From contig NZ_PJJL01000057.1 in assembly GCF_002929505.1 (NCBI RefSeq), positions 8,206-70,664 on the forward strand: DNA of 62,459 nucleotides, read 5' to 3'. A model generated the notes under the pieces. The model was given only the letters and a program-made list of their open reading frames with translations. It searched no databases and was not told the origin of the DNA. Position numbers and translations under genes: made by a program. Source of the stretch: Cryobacterium sp. Y57 (GTDB lineage: Bacteria > Actinomycetota > Actinomycetes > Actinomycetales > Microbacteriaceae). Below are positions 52,385 to 61,632 of the stretch, in pieces; within the stretch, counting starts at the first letter, position 1; each line of letters begins with the position of its first letter.

Positions 52385-53531
52385 GAACCAACACCGCCGT
52401 GGCCGCTGTCGAGAAGAGTCCGCCGATGCCGTGCACCAGGCCGACTGTCGCGCCGGGAACCTGCCGCAGACCGGCTTGCCCGCGCAGTTGCCGCACCGCT
52501 TCGATAACCAACAAGATGCCCAGCGCCCCCGGATGACAGTACGACAGCCCTCCCCCTGAGGTGATCGACGGCAGGGTACCGGTCGGGGTCAAGCTTCCCG
52601 CCTGCACGAACGCGCCGGCTTCACCGCGGGCACAGAACCCCACGTCTTCGAGCGCCAGGAGCACGCTGATCGTCGAAGCATCGTAGGGCTCGAAGATGTC
52701 GATGTCACGGTGCACGACGTTTGCCATTTGCAAGGCGGATCGTGCGGCTGCGACCCCCGGTGAGGCCGCGAGGCTCGGTAATTGCGCAATGTGCCACTGC
52801 CTGGCGCTCTCCCCGGTGCCAGCCACGCGAATCGGAGTGTTGTCCGCATCGCGCGCCCGGTCACCGGTCGTCAACACAACGGCACCGCCGCCATCGGTGA
52901 TCAGGCAGCAATCCAGACGATGCAGCGGATCGCAGATCATGCGCGACTCCAGCACGTCATCAATAGTGAGCGGATCGCGCTGCCACGCCTTCGGGTTCAT
53001 ACCGGCCCACTGCCGCGCGGTGACGGCGACGGACGCCAGCTGCTCGGGTGTCGTCCCAAACTCGTAGATGTGTCGTGCCGCGAGCAGCCCGAATTGGCCG
53101 ATCGGTGCCGGCAACCCATATGGCTGCTCGAACTGAGGAGACGTTGCCTTCATGTTCCAGTGATTGAGTGTGCGGCTGGCCCGAGTGCGCTGCCGGGACG
53201 CGTACACGACGAGGGCAACCGTGCATCGTGCGGTCTGCAGGGCGGCCGAAGCGTGACCCAGAAAAGCAACGAAGGCAGCGCCGCCGAGATCGCTCGAATC
53301 GGAATAGGTCGGCTGGATTCCGAGGTATTCCCCCACCTGCACCGTGCCCGCCTCGCCGAGGTAATTCACGAATAGTCCGTCGACATCGGCGAGGGTCAAC
53401 CCGGCATCGGCGAGGGCCTCCCTGGCTGCCAGCGCGATCATCGACAGTTCGGAATGATCCCGCACCTCCCCCAGCGGCGCTTCGGCCACCCCCGAGATGA
53501 AAACCTCACCGGCAAGTCCTGTCATCAACAT
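52377..53531 (-). CDS. Thiolase-superfamily (SCP-x/Ltp2-like) protein lacking the usual Cys
   Basis: The 384-residue protein has the thiolase fold of the SCP-x/lipid-transfer group: ISGVAEAPLG at the start, FVNYLGEAGTVQVGEYLG, SSDLGGAAFVAFLGHASAAL, and the C-terminal SGGGLSYCHPGALGILLVIEAVRQLRGQAG. In true thiolases a reactive Cys sits in the first half; here the matching loop is SDLGGAAF with no Cys, as in Ltp2-type retro-aldolases. Only the His near the C-terminus (CHPGALG) is kept. It is the first gene of a leftward operon with the DUF35 partner and an M20 peptidase. A GAGGGG ribosome site lies before ATG 53531. Cleavage of a CoA-bound beta-hydroxy compound is the likely role. Confidence 0.85.
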   Translation of the reverse strand: MLMTGLAGEVFISGVAEAPLGEVRDHSELSMIALAAREALADAGLTLADVDGLFVNYLGEAGTVQVGEYLGIQPTYSDSSDLGGAAFVAFLGHASAALQTARCTVALVVYASRQRTRASRTLNHWNMKATSPQFEQPYGLPAPIGQFGLLAARHIYEFGTTPEQLASVAVTARQWAGMNPKAWQRDPLTIDDVLESRMICDPLHRLDCCLITDGGGAVVLTTGDRARDADNTPIRVAGTGESARQWHIAQLPSLAASPGVAAARSALQMANVVHRDIDIFEPYDASTISVLLALEDVGFCARGEAGAFVQAGSLTPTGTLPSITSGGGLSYCHPGALGILLVIEAVRQLRGQAGLRQVPGATVGLVHGIGGLFSTAATAVLVRG

Positions 53532-53671
53532 TTGCGTAACCCCTCACAACGAGATTCAACGACCATTTTGGTTCATCATATAGATTAACTGTCTATCCAG
53601 GGATACGATTCGAGAAATTCCTCATCCTACAAAACGCCGCCACCCGAACCAGGCGACACGGAGAACAACCC
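53532..53671. promoter_or_regulatory. Divergent promoter region with candidate operators
   Basis: The 140-nt gap between the thiolase-like operon (leftward) and the CoA ligase operon (rightward) is AT-rich. It holds two short palindromes: ACCA-TTT-TGGT (53562-53572) and ATAGA-TTAACTG-TCTAT (53580-53596). Both could be bound by the IclR-type regulator encoded downstream, which would then control both operons. Confidence 0.5.
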
Positions 53672-55225
53672 ATGACCGCAGACTCACGTCTCACCCCCTT
53701 CCCGGTCTCCTACGCCCAGCGCATCGCCGACCTCGCCACAGAACGTGGCGAGCGCACCGCGCTCATTTTTATCGCCCCCGACGGCAGTGAACGTTCCCTC
53801 AGCTGGGCGGAGCTGGATGCGCGCGCCAATCAGCTGGCCCGTCTGCTGGCGGACCGCGGGGTGGGCCCGAAAACCCTTCTGGCAATTTGCCTGCCCACCC
53901 GCGCCGAGCACATTATCGCTGCCATCGCCGGCTGGCGGCTCGGCTCCTGCACTCTTCCGCTGTCACCCCAGATGACCGACCGGGAACGTGCAGAAATTAT
54001 CGCGGTGAGCGAATCGTGGCGCACGACCGTGATGCTCGTTGAACAGCAGGGGCCGCATGCGTGCGATATTGGGCTCGACCAGCTGCCGGCATACGAGACC
54101 GTCGACGCGTCACCGCTGCCGGCCGTCACCGCTTGGCCGGGCAAGGCGATCTGCTCGGGCGGCTCGACCGGACGCCCCAAGATCATCCTTGATGACCGAC
54201 CGTGGCAGAAGATTGTCGGACAGGGCAGCTCTCTTCACCACTTCGGCCTGCGGGCCGATCAGACCCAGCTCGTCACCGGTCGCCTTTACCACAACATCGC
54301 CTTCAGCCTCACTCACAATGGTTTGTTCGAGGGGCATACCGTGATTCTGCTGGAAAAATTCGATGCCGCCCTCACCGTAGACGTCATCGAGCGATACCGC
54401 GTCTCGTTTCTCGCCATGGTTCCCATCGTTATGCAACGCATCGCGCGCCTGCCCGATGTGCTTACGCGCGACTTTTCGAGCATCGACGCGTTTTATCACA
54501 GCGGTGCAGTCTGCCCGGTATGGGTCAAACGAGTCTGGCTGCAGCTGGTTGATCCGGCCCGACAGTACGACTGCTACGGCGGCGCAGAAGGCACCGGCGT
54601 CGTCGCCATTCGCGGCGACGAGTGGATGCTCCGCGAGGGCAGTCTGGGTCGCCCGGTCGACACTCGCCTGAGCATCCGGGACAGCACTGGCGCCGCCCTG
54701 CCAGCGGGCGAGATCGGTGAGATCTTCACCGGACACACCGGCGGTCCCCTGACGTTTCGTTACCTAGGCACCGAACCGCTGGAAGCCACTGACGACGGTT
54801 TGGTCACCCTCGGCGACCTCGGTTGGCTCGACGACGACGGCTACCTCTATCTCGCCGACCGACGAGTCGACCTGATCATCACCGGCGGGGCCAACGTTTA
54901 CCCGGCTGAGGTCGAAGGGGTGCTCTCCGAACACCCCGGCATCGCCGACGCCGTCGTGATCGGCATCGACGACGACGAGTGGGGCAAACAAGTCTACGCC
55001 ATCCTGCTGCCAACCAACCCGGCCGCGCCGCCCGAAGTCGACGAAGTGCGGGCATTCTGCCGGGAACGCCTCGTGCCCTACAAGGTGCCCAAGACTTTCG
55101 AGTTCGTCACTACGAGCTTCCGCGACGAATCCGGCAAGATGCGGCGGTCGGCGCTGGCGAGTTCGCGAAACCAGGCGCGCGCCTCCACTCTTCTTTCAAC
55201 CTCCCGAAACGAGCCCATTTCATGA
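53672..55225 (+). CDS. Acyl-CoA ligase (AMP-forming)
   Basis: The 517-residue enzyme has the ANL-superfamily motifs: the phosphate loop ICSGGSTGRPKIILDD near residue 163, YDCYGGAEGTG (A5), LGDLGWLDDDGYLYLADRRVDLIITGGANVYPAEVE (A7-A8) and the C-terminal catalytic Lys in DESGKMRRSAL. It would join a carboxylic acid to CoA with ATP. The bile-acid/crotonobetaine CoA-ligase-like group fits its length, but the acid is not known. ATG 53672 follows GGAGAAC. Its stop overlaps the amidohydrolase start as ATGA. It is the first gene of the rightward catabolic operon. Confidence 0.92.
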   Translation: MTADSRLTPFPVSYAQRIADLATERGERTALIFIAPDGSERSLSWAELDARANQLARLLADRGVGPKTLLAICLPTRAEHIIAAIAGWRLGSCTLPLSPQMTDRERAEIIAVSESWRTTVMLVEQQGPHACDIGLDQLPAYETVDASPLPAVTAWPGKAICSGGSTGRPKIILDDRPWQKIVGQGSSLHHFGLRADQTQLVTGRLYHNIAFSLTHNGLFEGHTVILLEKFDAALTVDVIERYRVSFLAMVPIVMQRIARLPDVLTRDFSSIDAFYHSGAVCPVWVKRVWLQLVDPARQYDCYGGAEGTGVVAIRGDEWMLREGSLGRPVDTRLSIRDSTGAALPAGEIGEIFTGHTGGPLTFRYLGTEPLEATDDGLVTLGDLGWLDDDGYLYLADRRVDLIITGGANVYPAEVEGVLSEHPGIADAVVIGIDDDEWGKQVYAILLPTNPAAPPEVDEVRAFCRERLVPYKVPKTFEFVTTSFRDESGKMRRSALASSRNQARASTLLSTSRNEPIS

Positions 55226-56499
55226 CCACCCAGCTGCGTGCCCTCGTCAACGCTCGTCTCATCGATGGCACCGGTGGCCCGGCGCGCGAGCGGTCGACCG
55301 TGATTATCGACGGCGAACGTATCGTCGAGGTGACCGACGATCGCCCCCTTCCCGTCACCGTCGAGGTCGTCGATCTGGGCGGCGCCACCCTGATGCCCGG
55401 CCTGATCGACTGCCACACGCACCATGCAGCCTGGGCGCAGAGCCTTGTCACGCACCCGGAACCGCTCGGACTGCTGGTGTCCCAGACCGTGGCGGCCCTG
55501 AAGGTGACGGTGGAGGCTGGAATCACCACAGCCCGTGACCTCGGGGGTCTGGAACGCGGCTTCGTCGACGCCGTTGACCGCGGCGTCATTCCCGGTCCGC
55601 GTTTGCAGACCTCGCTGATCATTGTGTCGCCGACCAACTCACTGATGGATCACCATCCGGTGTCGGGCGGTGCGATCAACTCCCGCGGGCGGTACGAGAT
55701 CTGGCCCGGTCTGCCCGAACCCTGGTGCGACGGCCCGGTGGCTGCTCGGGCCAAGGTTCGCGAAGTTATTCGCATGGGCGCTGACGTCATCAAGGTTGCG
55801 ATGACGGGGAGCATGACGTTTGCCGCACGACGGCCGCACCGCCCCTTGTTCACCGAGGAAGAACTCGCCGCCATCGTGGACGAGGCGCACCTCGAGGGGA
55901 TCCCGGTGTGCGCACACGCCCACGGCGATCCCGGCGCAATCCTGGCCGTACGGGCCGGTGTCGATACCATTGAGCACGGAACCTACCTCAGCGAAGAGTG
56001 CGCACGCGAAATGGCTGATCGCGGCACATGGTATGTTCCAACGATGTGCATCTCCAACTGGCACAGCACCCTGTCCCAGGCTAGCGTGCGCGCCCACACC
56101 GCGGACATGCCTGCGCGTCATCGAGAGAGCATTGCTCGGGCCATACGACTCGGCGTGCGCATCGCTGCGGGCACAGATACTAATCCGTTCCACGGATTCG
56201 GGCGCACCGGGATGGAATTGGAACTACTGGTCGAGGCTGGCATGACCGAAGCCGAAGCGATCACGGTCGCCACCGACCACTCCAGCCAGTGCCTGGGCAT
56301 GTCAGCCGATATCGGTACCGTCGCGGTGGGCAAGTTCGCTGATCTCCTCATCGTGGACGGCGACCCGCACGAGGACATCCGCTTGTTGCAGGATGCGCGC
56401 CGCCGCACGGCCGTACTGAAAGGCGGCCAGTTCATGAGCGGTTCACTACTTTCTATAGGGGATGCGCATAGTCGCCGAACGATTGCGGTGACCGCATGA
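55222..56499 (+). CDS. Imidazolonepropionase-like amidohydrolase
   Basis: The start at 55222 (MTTQLRALVNARLIDG) overlaps the ligase stop. The 425-residue protein is a metal-dependent amidohydrolase of the prolidase/imidazolonepropionase-like group: HxH in LIDCHTHHAAWAQS, VEAGITTARDLGG, a Lys in GADVIKVAMTG (possible carbamylated metal bridge), HAHGDPGAI, DTIEHGTYL, and the final Asp in RIAAGTDTNPFHG. Related enzymes hydrolyse cyclic or linear amide bonds, such as Xaa-Arg dipeptides. No signal peptide. Its stop overlaps the IclR start as ATGA, so the three genes are tightly coupled. Confidence 0.9.
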   Translation: MTTQLRALVNARLIDGTGGPARERSTVIIDGERIVEVTDDRPLPVTVEVVDLGGATLMPGLIDCHTHHAAWAQSLVTHPEPLGLLVSQTVAALKVTVEAGITTARDLGGLERGFVDAVDRGVIPGPRLQTSLIIVSPTNSLMDHHPVSGGAINSRGRYEIWPGLPEPWCDGPVAARAKVREVIRMGADVIKVAMTGSMTFAARRPHRPLFTEEELAAIVDEAHLEGIPVCAHAHGDPGAILAVRAGVDTIEHGTYLSEECAREMADRGTWYVPTMCISNWHSTLSQASVRAHTADMPARHRESIARAIRLGVRIAAGTDTNPFHGFGRTGMELELLVEAGMTEAEAITVATDHSSQCLGMSADIGTVAVGKFADLLIVDGDPHEDIRLLQDARRRTAVLKGGQFMSGSLLSIGDAHSRRTIAVTA

Positions 56500-57329
56500 C
56501 GACTGACACGACTGATGCCGCGCAGACTTTAGACACGTCGACGGCCCCGCCCGTTCCAACGGGCCCGGCTACCGACTATATGATCGGGCCGGTTGCCGCG
56601 GCCCTCGATATTATGCTCGAGTTCGAGAACGGGCAAGGGGAACTGCGCGTTGCCGACATCGCCCGGCGAATTGGCGTGACCCGAAACAAGGCCTTTCGCC
56701 TGATCAAAACCCTCGAATCGCGCGGTTTTCTGCAGCGTATCGGCGACCACTACCGGGTGGGCAGTCGATTACTCACTCTCGGCGAAGTGGCGGTTCAACC
56801 GATCGAGGCACTGCGGGCCGCTGCGCAGCCCGAGCTGGAGGCGTTGCAGGCGCAGACCAATGAAACGGTCTATCTGCTGGCTCCGTTGGGCATGGAAGCG
56901 ATCTGCATCTCCCGCATTGAGAGCACCCATTCCCTGCGTATCTCAGTTGATGTCGGCAAAAAACGGCCACTTAATTCGGGGGCTGGGCAGAAGATGCTGC
57001 TCTCGGGCCAGGACGAGCAACGCCTGGCCCAGGTGCTCAGGCATCGCGGGCCGGCGTTCACCGAACACACCATCACCGACGAGGCCGAGTTGCGCCGACA
57101 ATTGGAGGAGATTCGCCAACGCGGTTACAGCCTCAGTCTCGGCGAGGTCGATGCCGGTGCAGGGGCAATCGCCGCGCCTGTCTACGACTATTCTGGTGAC
57201 ATGATCGCGGCCCTGGTAATTGGGGGTGCCATGTCGCGGGTGTCGGGCAATGTCGAGGGTGTGTGGAGGGATTCGGTCGTCAGTGCCGCCCACCGCATTT
57301 CTGCAACGCTCGGTTACCACCGAAATTAA
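56496..57329 (+). CDS. IclR-family transcriptional regulator
   Basis: The 277-residue protein has an N-terminal winged HTH (LRVADIARRIGVTRNKAFRLIKTLESRGFLQRIGDHYRVG, about residues 50-90) and the IclR effector-binding domain (LQAQTNETVYLLAPLGMEAICISRIESTHSLRISVDVGKKRPLNSGAGQKMLLSG...). It overlaps the amidohydrolase stop by 4 nt. IclR proteins control nearby catabolic genes as repressors or activators when a pathway compound binds. The divergent promoter at 53532-53671 is the likely target, with the ABC importer and M20D genes following downstream. An N-terminal Thr/Ala/Pro-rich leader of about 28 residues is unusual. Confidence 0.93.
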   Translation: MTTDTTDAAQTLDTSTAPPVPTGPATDYMIGPVAAALDIMLEFENGQGELRVADIARRIGVTRNKAFRLIKTLESRGFLQRIGDHYRVGSRLLTLGEVAVQPIEALRAAAQPELEALQAQTNETVYLLAPLGMEAICISRIESTHSLRISVDVGKKRPLNSGAGQKMLLSGQDEQRLAQVLRHRGPAFTEHTITDEAELRRQLEEIRQRGYSLSLGEVDAGAGAIAAPVYDYSGDMIAALVIGGAMSRVSGNVEGVWRDSVVSAAHRISATLGYHRN

Positions 57330-57445
57330 CGGCGCTTCTACCGCGCAACTCCACCGCTTTGTCGCCTTTTTCGTTACATCGCCGCGGGCCTGCACGCAGG
57401 CGCGTTGAGTTCAGCCCAATCAACTACAGCATTGGAGCACTGTCA

Positions 57446-58378
57446 ATGAATCGTATCCAGGTCGCGAAAACGCTTTGCATAGCCCTCTCGGTCTCTCTCT
57501 TAGCCGGCTGCAGCGCAGCCGTCGAACCGGCGGAACCCACAGTATCCACTGGTATGGACCAAGCCATTCACGACGCCCTACCCCAAAACATTCAGGACGC
57601 CGGCGAACTCACTGTCGTCACGAGCGGTGCAAACCCCCCGTGGTGGGTCACGACTCCCGGAAAAACCGGCGAGTACACCGGTGCCGGTGCCGAGCTGATG
57701 AAGGCCATCGCGGAGGTCATGGGCGTGGATATCACGGTCGCCACAGTGCCGGACATTTCCGGCGCGTTCGCCGCGATCAGCGCCGAACGTTACGCCTTCG
57801 GATTCTTTCCCTACGCTGACTCGGTCGGAGGACCGAAGGAACGCCCAGGCGCCGAATTCGTTGACGTTCTGCAAGAGGTCGTGCCTTTTCTCGTGGAGAA
57901 GGGCAACCCCAAGAACGTCACCAACATGGATGAATTGTGTGATGTCACCGTGGCGGCACTCGCCAACGCCGCCACGTATAAAGTTGCCGAGGCTCAGGCA
58001 GTGAAGTGCCAGGAGCAGGGTAAGGACCTCACCGTGCTGAGTGTCGCGAGCGTTCCCGACGGCGTGCTGGCCTTGCGATCAGGGCGGACGGATGCATTCT
58101 TCACCGGCGGAGCCTCGCTGTTCTACGCGGCCAAGGAATCCAACGGCGAGTTGGAAGTCGTCGGCGAAGAGTTTGCCAACGGGTTCGCAGGTCAGTTCAT
58201 GGGAGCTCTGCTCCCGAAAGATTCTGAGCTCTCCGACCCCCTGCTCGCGAGCTTTCAAGTGCTCTTTGACAATGGTGACTACGAGAAGATCATGACCAAG
58301 TATGGTCTCGATCGAGAGATTATCGAACAGCCCGGCATCAACCTGTACGCCGACTGGCTCGTCGCAAACCCGCAATAG
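57446..58378 (+). CDS. ABC-transporter substrate-binding lipoprotein
   Basis: The start at 57446 (MNRIQVAKTLCIALSVS) has GGAG upstream; the open frame reaches back to 57263 but is not protein-like there. The 310-residue product has a lipobox LLAGC near residue 22 and a type-2 periplasmic-binding domain of the polar amino acid family (ELTVVTSGANPPWWVTTPGKTGEYTGAGAELMKAIAEVMGVDITV, VPDGVLALRSGRTDAFFTG). The ligand pocket residues are not diagnostic. It lies 2 nt before the permease gene, so it forms an importer with the two genes that follow. Confidence 0.92.
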   Translation: MNRIQVAKTLCIALSVSLLAGCSAAVEPAEPTVSTGMDQAIHDALPQNIQDAGELTVVTSGANPPWWVTTPGKTGEYTGAGAELMKAIAEVMGVDITVATVPDISGAFAAISAERYAFGFFPYADSVGGPKERPGAEFVDVLQEVVPFLVEKGNPKNVTNMDELCDVTVAALANAATYKVAEAQAVKCQEQGKDLTVLSVASVPDGVLALRSGRTDAFFTGGASLFYAAKESNGELEVVGEEFANGFAGQFMGALLPKDSELSDPLLASFQVLFDNGDYEKIMTKYGLDREIIEQPGINLYADWLVANPQ

Positions 58379-58380
58379 TC

Positions 58381-59343
58381 ATGGCAAACCTGCCGAGTAA
58401 CCAGACCGACATCGAATTGCCTCACCCGCGACACCCTGTGGACGCAGCACGGGCGCTGGCTCCCCGGCGGCCTGCTACCTGGGTGCTCTCCATCGTTACC
58501 GTGGTCGTCGCTGCACAAATCGTGAACCTCTTGCTGACGAACCCCAACTTTGAATGGGACGTCGTCGGGCAATACCTCAACAGCGAAACCGTGCTCCAGG
58601 GCGTTGTCATGACGCTCTTTCTCACGGTGACGGCAATGACGATCGGTCTGGTTCTCGGCGGCGTTCTGGCAGTGTGCAAGCTGTCAGACAGCGCCCTGCT
58701 GCGCGCGCTCGCCTCGTCGTACATCTGGTTCTTCCGGGGTACACCACAGCTCGTGCAACTGATCTTCTGGTTCAACATCGGCCTGCTTGTACCGGTTTTA
58801 AGCATCGGGATTCCGTTTGGTCCGACATTTGCCTCCATCGAGTCCAACACCCTGGTGACGCCACTCTTGGCGGCCATCGTCGGTCTTGGACTGCACGATG
58901 CCGCCTATCAGGCCGAAATCTATCGCGCCGGGCTGATCTCGGTTGACGAGGGGCAGCTCGAGGCTGCGCAAGCCCTGGGCATGAAGCCGGTTCGCGTCTT
59001 CTTTCGAATCCAGCTACCCCAGGCGATGCGCTTCATCGTTCCGCCCACTTTCAACTCCATCATCGCACTGGTGAAGGGGACGTCGCTGGTGAGCGTGATC
59101 GGCGGAGCCGAGTTGTTGTTCTCGGTCAAGGAGATCTACAGCCAGACCTATCAGACCGTGCCATTGCTGATCGTCGCGAGTATTTGGTACCTCTTCATCA
59201 CGACCGTGCTCAACGGTGTGCAGTTCTTCATTGAGCGTCACTATGGCCGGGGGTCCAGCCGCAATGGCAGCTCGTCCATTGTGGCCAGGTTTTTCGATCG
59301 ACGAGCCGCCGAACGCAACCTGAATCGAGGTATGGAATCGTGA
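58381..59343 (+). CDS. Amino-acid-type ABC transporter permease
   Basis: The 320-residue membrane protein has the HisM/GlnP inner-membrane domain: LFLTVTAMTIGLVLGGVLAVCKLS, YIWFFRGTPQLVQLIFWF, the EAA loop AAYQAEIYRAGLISVDEGQLEAAQALGMKPVRVFFRIQLPQAMRFIVPP, and five or so membrane helices. A charged N-terminal tail of about 35 residues precedes the first helix. One permease gene only suggests a homodimer. The stop overlaps the ATPase start as GTGA. Confidence 0.93.
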   Translation: MANLPSNQTDIELPHPRHPVDAARALAPRRPATWVLSIVTVVVAAQIVNLLLTNPNFEWDVVGQYLNSETVLQGVVMTLFLTVTAMTIGLVLGGVLAVCKLSDSALLRALASSYIWFFRGTPQLVQLIFWFNIGLLVPVLSIGIPFGPTFASIESNTLVTPLLAAIVGLGLHDAAYQAEIYRAGLISVDEGQLEAAQALGMKPVRVFFRIQLPQAMRFIVPPTFNSIIALVKGTSLVSVIGGAELLFSVKEIYSQTYQTVPLLIVASIWYLFITTVLNGVQFFIERHYGRGSSRNGSSSIVARFFDRRAAERNLNRGMES

Positions 59344-60110
59344 CTGAGCCCATTCTGCGCATTAGCGGATTGCGTAAACATTTCTCCGGGGTCGAGGTGC
59401 TCAAGGGCATAGACCTCGAGGTGCACGTCGGCGAAACTGTCGCGATCCTCGGTTCGTCAGGGTCGGGAAAATCTACCCTGCTGCGCTGCGTGAATTGTCT
59501 CGAGGTTGCCAGCGGTGGGTCGATCTGGGTGGGCGAGGAGCTGATGGGCTATCGGCAAGAGTCTAAAGGGAGCGTGCGCCGGCTCACCGAAAGCCAGATC
59601 GCCGTGCAGCGTCGCAATGTGGGAATGGTTTTCCAGAACTTCAACCTGTTTCCACACTGGAGCGTGCTGCAGAACATTGCCGACGGACCGCGCTCAATTC
59701 TCAAACTGAGCAAGGCCGACGCGATCGAGCGCAGCATGACACTGCTGACCCGGGTTGGATTGGCCGATCGTGCCAACGCTTACCCTCGCCAGCTCTCCGG
59801 CGGGCAGCAGCAACGCGTCGCCATCGCCCGGGCCCTGGCCCTTGAACCCGCTCTGCTTCTGTTTGACGAACCGACGTCGGCCCTCGATCCGGAAAACGTC
59901 AGCGAAGTCACCGATGTCATGGCCGCGTTGGCCGCCAGCGGCGCTACCATGCTCGTGGTCACCCACGAGCTGGGCTTCGCTCGGGCAGCGGCCGATCGGG
60001 TCGTTTTCATGGACGGCGGCGTCATTCTCGAGCAGGGTTCACCGGCCGAGGTGTTCGACCACTCACAACAACCGCGCACCCGGGAGTTTCTGCGCAAGAC
60101 GCTGGTGTGA
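59340..60110 (+). CDS. Amino-acid-type ABC transporter ATP-binding protein
   Basis: The 256-residue ATPase carries Walker A (LGSSGSGKSTLLRCVN), Q-loop (MVFQNFNLFPHWSVLQNI), the signature LSGGQQQRVAIARALAL, Walker B with Glu (LLLFDEPTSALDPE) and the His switch (VVTHELGFARAAADRVVFMDGG). It matches GlnQ/HisP-type subunits. GTG 59340 overlaps the permease stop. With the binding protein and permease it completes one importer; the M20D gene is 61 nt downstream. Confidence 0.95.
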   Translation: MTEPILRISGLRKHFSGVEVLKGIDLEVHVGETVAILGSSGSGKSTLLRCVNCLEVASGGSIWVGEELMGYRQESKGSVRRLTESQIAVQRRNVGMVFQNFNLFPHWSVLQNIADGPRSILKLSKADAIERSMTLLTRVGLADRANAYPRQLSGGQQQRVAIARALALEPALLLFDEPTSALDPENVSEVTDVMAALAASGATMLVVTHELGFARAAADRVVFMDGGVILEQGSPAEVFDHSQQPRTREFLRKTLV

Positions 60111-60171
60111 CTCGACAACTCTCCCGCTGCGGCTCACACTAGAGGCATCAGTGGCCTTCAAAGGAGAACCC

Positions 60172-61386
60172 GTGACCGTACTCTCAGATGCCCGTGAACT
60201 TGCCGGAGACATCACCGACCTGCGCCATCGCTTGCACCGGGAACCCGAAATGGGGCTGCAGCTGCCACGCACACAGGAGAAGGTACTCCAGGCCCTCCAG
60301 GGCCTTCCGTATGAAATCAGTCTGGGTACCGACACGACATCGGTGACGGCGGTGTTGCGTGGAACCGGCGCCGGGGCGTCCGCTTCACGGCCCGTGGTGT
60401 TGTTGCGCGGCGACATGGACGCGCTTCCAGTTCAGGAACGTACCGGATTGGAGTTCAGCTCGCGCATTGACGGCGCCATGCACGCCTGCGGTCACGACCT
60501 GCACACGTCCATGCTTGTAGGCGCGGCGACGCTGCTCGCCCACCACCGTGACCAACTCGCCGGAGACGTCGTACTCATGTTCCAGCCGGGTGAGGAGGGG
60601 TACGACGGGGCGGGAGTGATGATTCGCGAGGGCGTACTCGACGCCGCCGGCCGCCGGGCGAACGCCGCCTACGGCCTGCACGTCGTGTCGGCCGGCGCAC
60701 CCAACGGGCAATTCGCCAGTCGCGCCGGAACCCTGATGTCGGCCAGCGATAGCCTCACGGTAACGGTGCATGGCGCCGGCGGGCACGGTTCAGCCCCGCA
60801 CCACGCGCAGGATCCGGTGACGGTGATTGCCGAGATGGTTACCGCCCTGCAGGTGATGGTCACCCGCCAATTCGACATGTTCGACCCGGTGGTGCTCTCG
60901 GTCGGAGTGCTGCAGGCTGGCACCAAGCGCAATATCATCCCCGACTCCGCACGTCTGGAGGCGACCGTTCGGTCATACACACCTGAGTCGCGGGCCACGC
61001 TGGCGCGCGTGGTCCCCCGTCTGCTCGAGGGAATTGCGGCAGCCCACGGCGTTGAAGTAGCGGTGGATTACGTCACCGAATATCCATCGACCGTCACAGA
61101 CGAGGGCGAAACCAGCCGGGCCGAGCGCGTCGTCGGTGAACTCTTCGGTGAAAAGCGGTTCACCCGCATGGTCAACCCCCGCGGCGGCTCCGAGGACTTC
61201 TCGCGAGTGTTGCAACAGGTACCGGGAACCTTTGTCTTTCTCTCGGCCGTGTCGCGACAAGCGGATGCTCCCACCGCCGCCTTCAATCACTCCCCCGCGG
61301 CAACCTTTGACGACGACGTCCTTGCCGACGGCACGGCCCTGTACACGCAGTTGGCACTGTCACGTATGGCCGAACTGGCGGGCTAA
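60172..61386 (+). CDS. M20D-family amidohydrolase (N-acyl amino acid type)
   Basis: The GTG at 60172 is chosen because AAGGAGA lies five nt upstream; the frame is open back to 59755 only as a shadow of the ATPase gene. The 404-residue enzyme has LRHRLHREPEMGLQL, LRGDMDALPVQERTG, the metal motif MHACGHDLHTSML with Cys, and the catalytic Glu pair in FQPGEEGYDGAGVMI. The last metal His is in FNHSPAATFDDD. These are hallmarks of hippurate hydrolase, IAA-amino-acid hydrolase and N-acyl-L-amino acid amidohydrolases. It would split an imported N-acyl amino acid. It closes the rightward operon. Confidence 0.94.
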   Translation: MTVLSDARELAGDITDLRHRLHREPEMGLQLPRTQEKVLQALQGLPYEISLGTDTTSVTAVLRGTGAGASASRPVVLLRGDMDALPVQERTGLEFSSRIDGAMHACGHDLHTSMLVGAATLLAHHRDQLAGDVVLMFQPGEEGYDGAGVMIREGVLDAAGRRANAAYGLHVVSAGAPNGQFASRAGTLMSASDSLTVTVHGAGGHGSAPHHAQDPVTVIAEMVTALQVMVTRQFDMFDPVVLSVGVLQAGTKRNIIPDSARLEATVRSYTPESRATLARVVPRLLEGIAAAHGVEVAVDYVTEYPSTVTDEGETSRAERVVGELFGEKRFTRMVNPRGGSEDFSRVLQQVPGTFVFLSAVSRQADAPTAAFNHSPAATFDDDVLADGTALYTQLALSRMAELAG

Positions 61387-61632
61387 GCCCGGGCCATCTT
61401 CGGCGCGGGCTCGTCATGCACAAACGCCACCACAGACACGGCCCTAAAGTTCACCCAGTTCGCGGGGAGGCGTATGTCGCTCGTGCGTGCTTAGCTATAT
61501 GCAGAAGCATATTCTTGGGAGTCCGACAATTTACAATTTCACGCTGAACAGCGATACCACCATGGCCGATACGGCCGATCGAGCACGCATCGTTGATGCC
61601 GGCTACGCCACCCGTCACGATGGGCAGGCACG
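61387..61632. other. Intergenic stretch
   Basis: About 245 nt hold a weak hairpin just after the M20D stop (AGCCCG at 61386-61391 with CGGGCT at 61406-61411) that may end the operon transcript. Otherwise nothing clear is seen. Confidence 0.35.
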
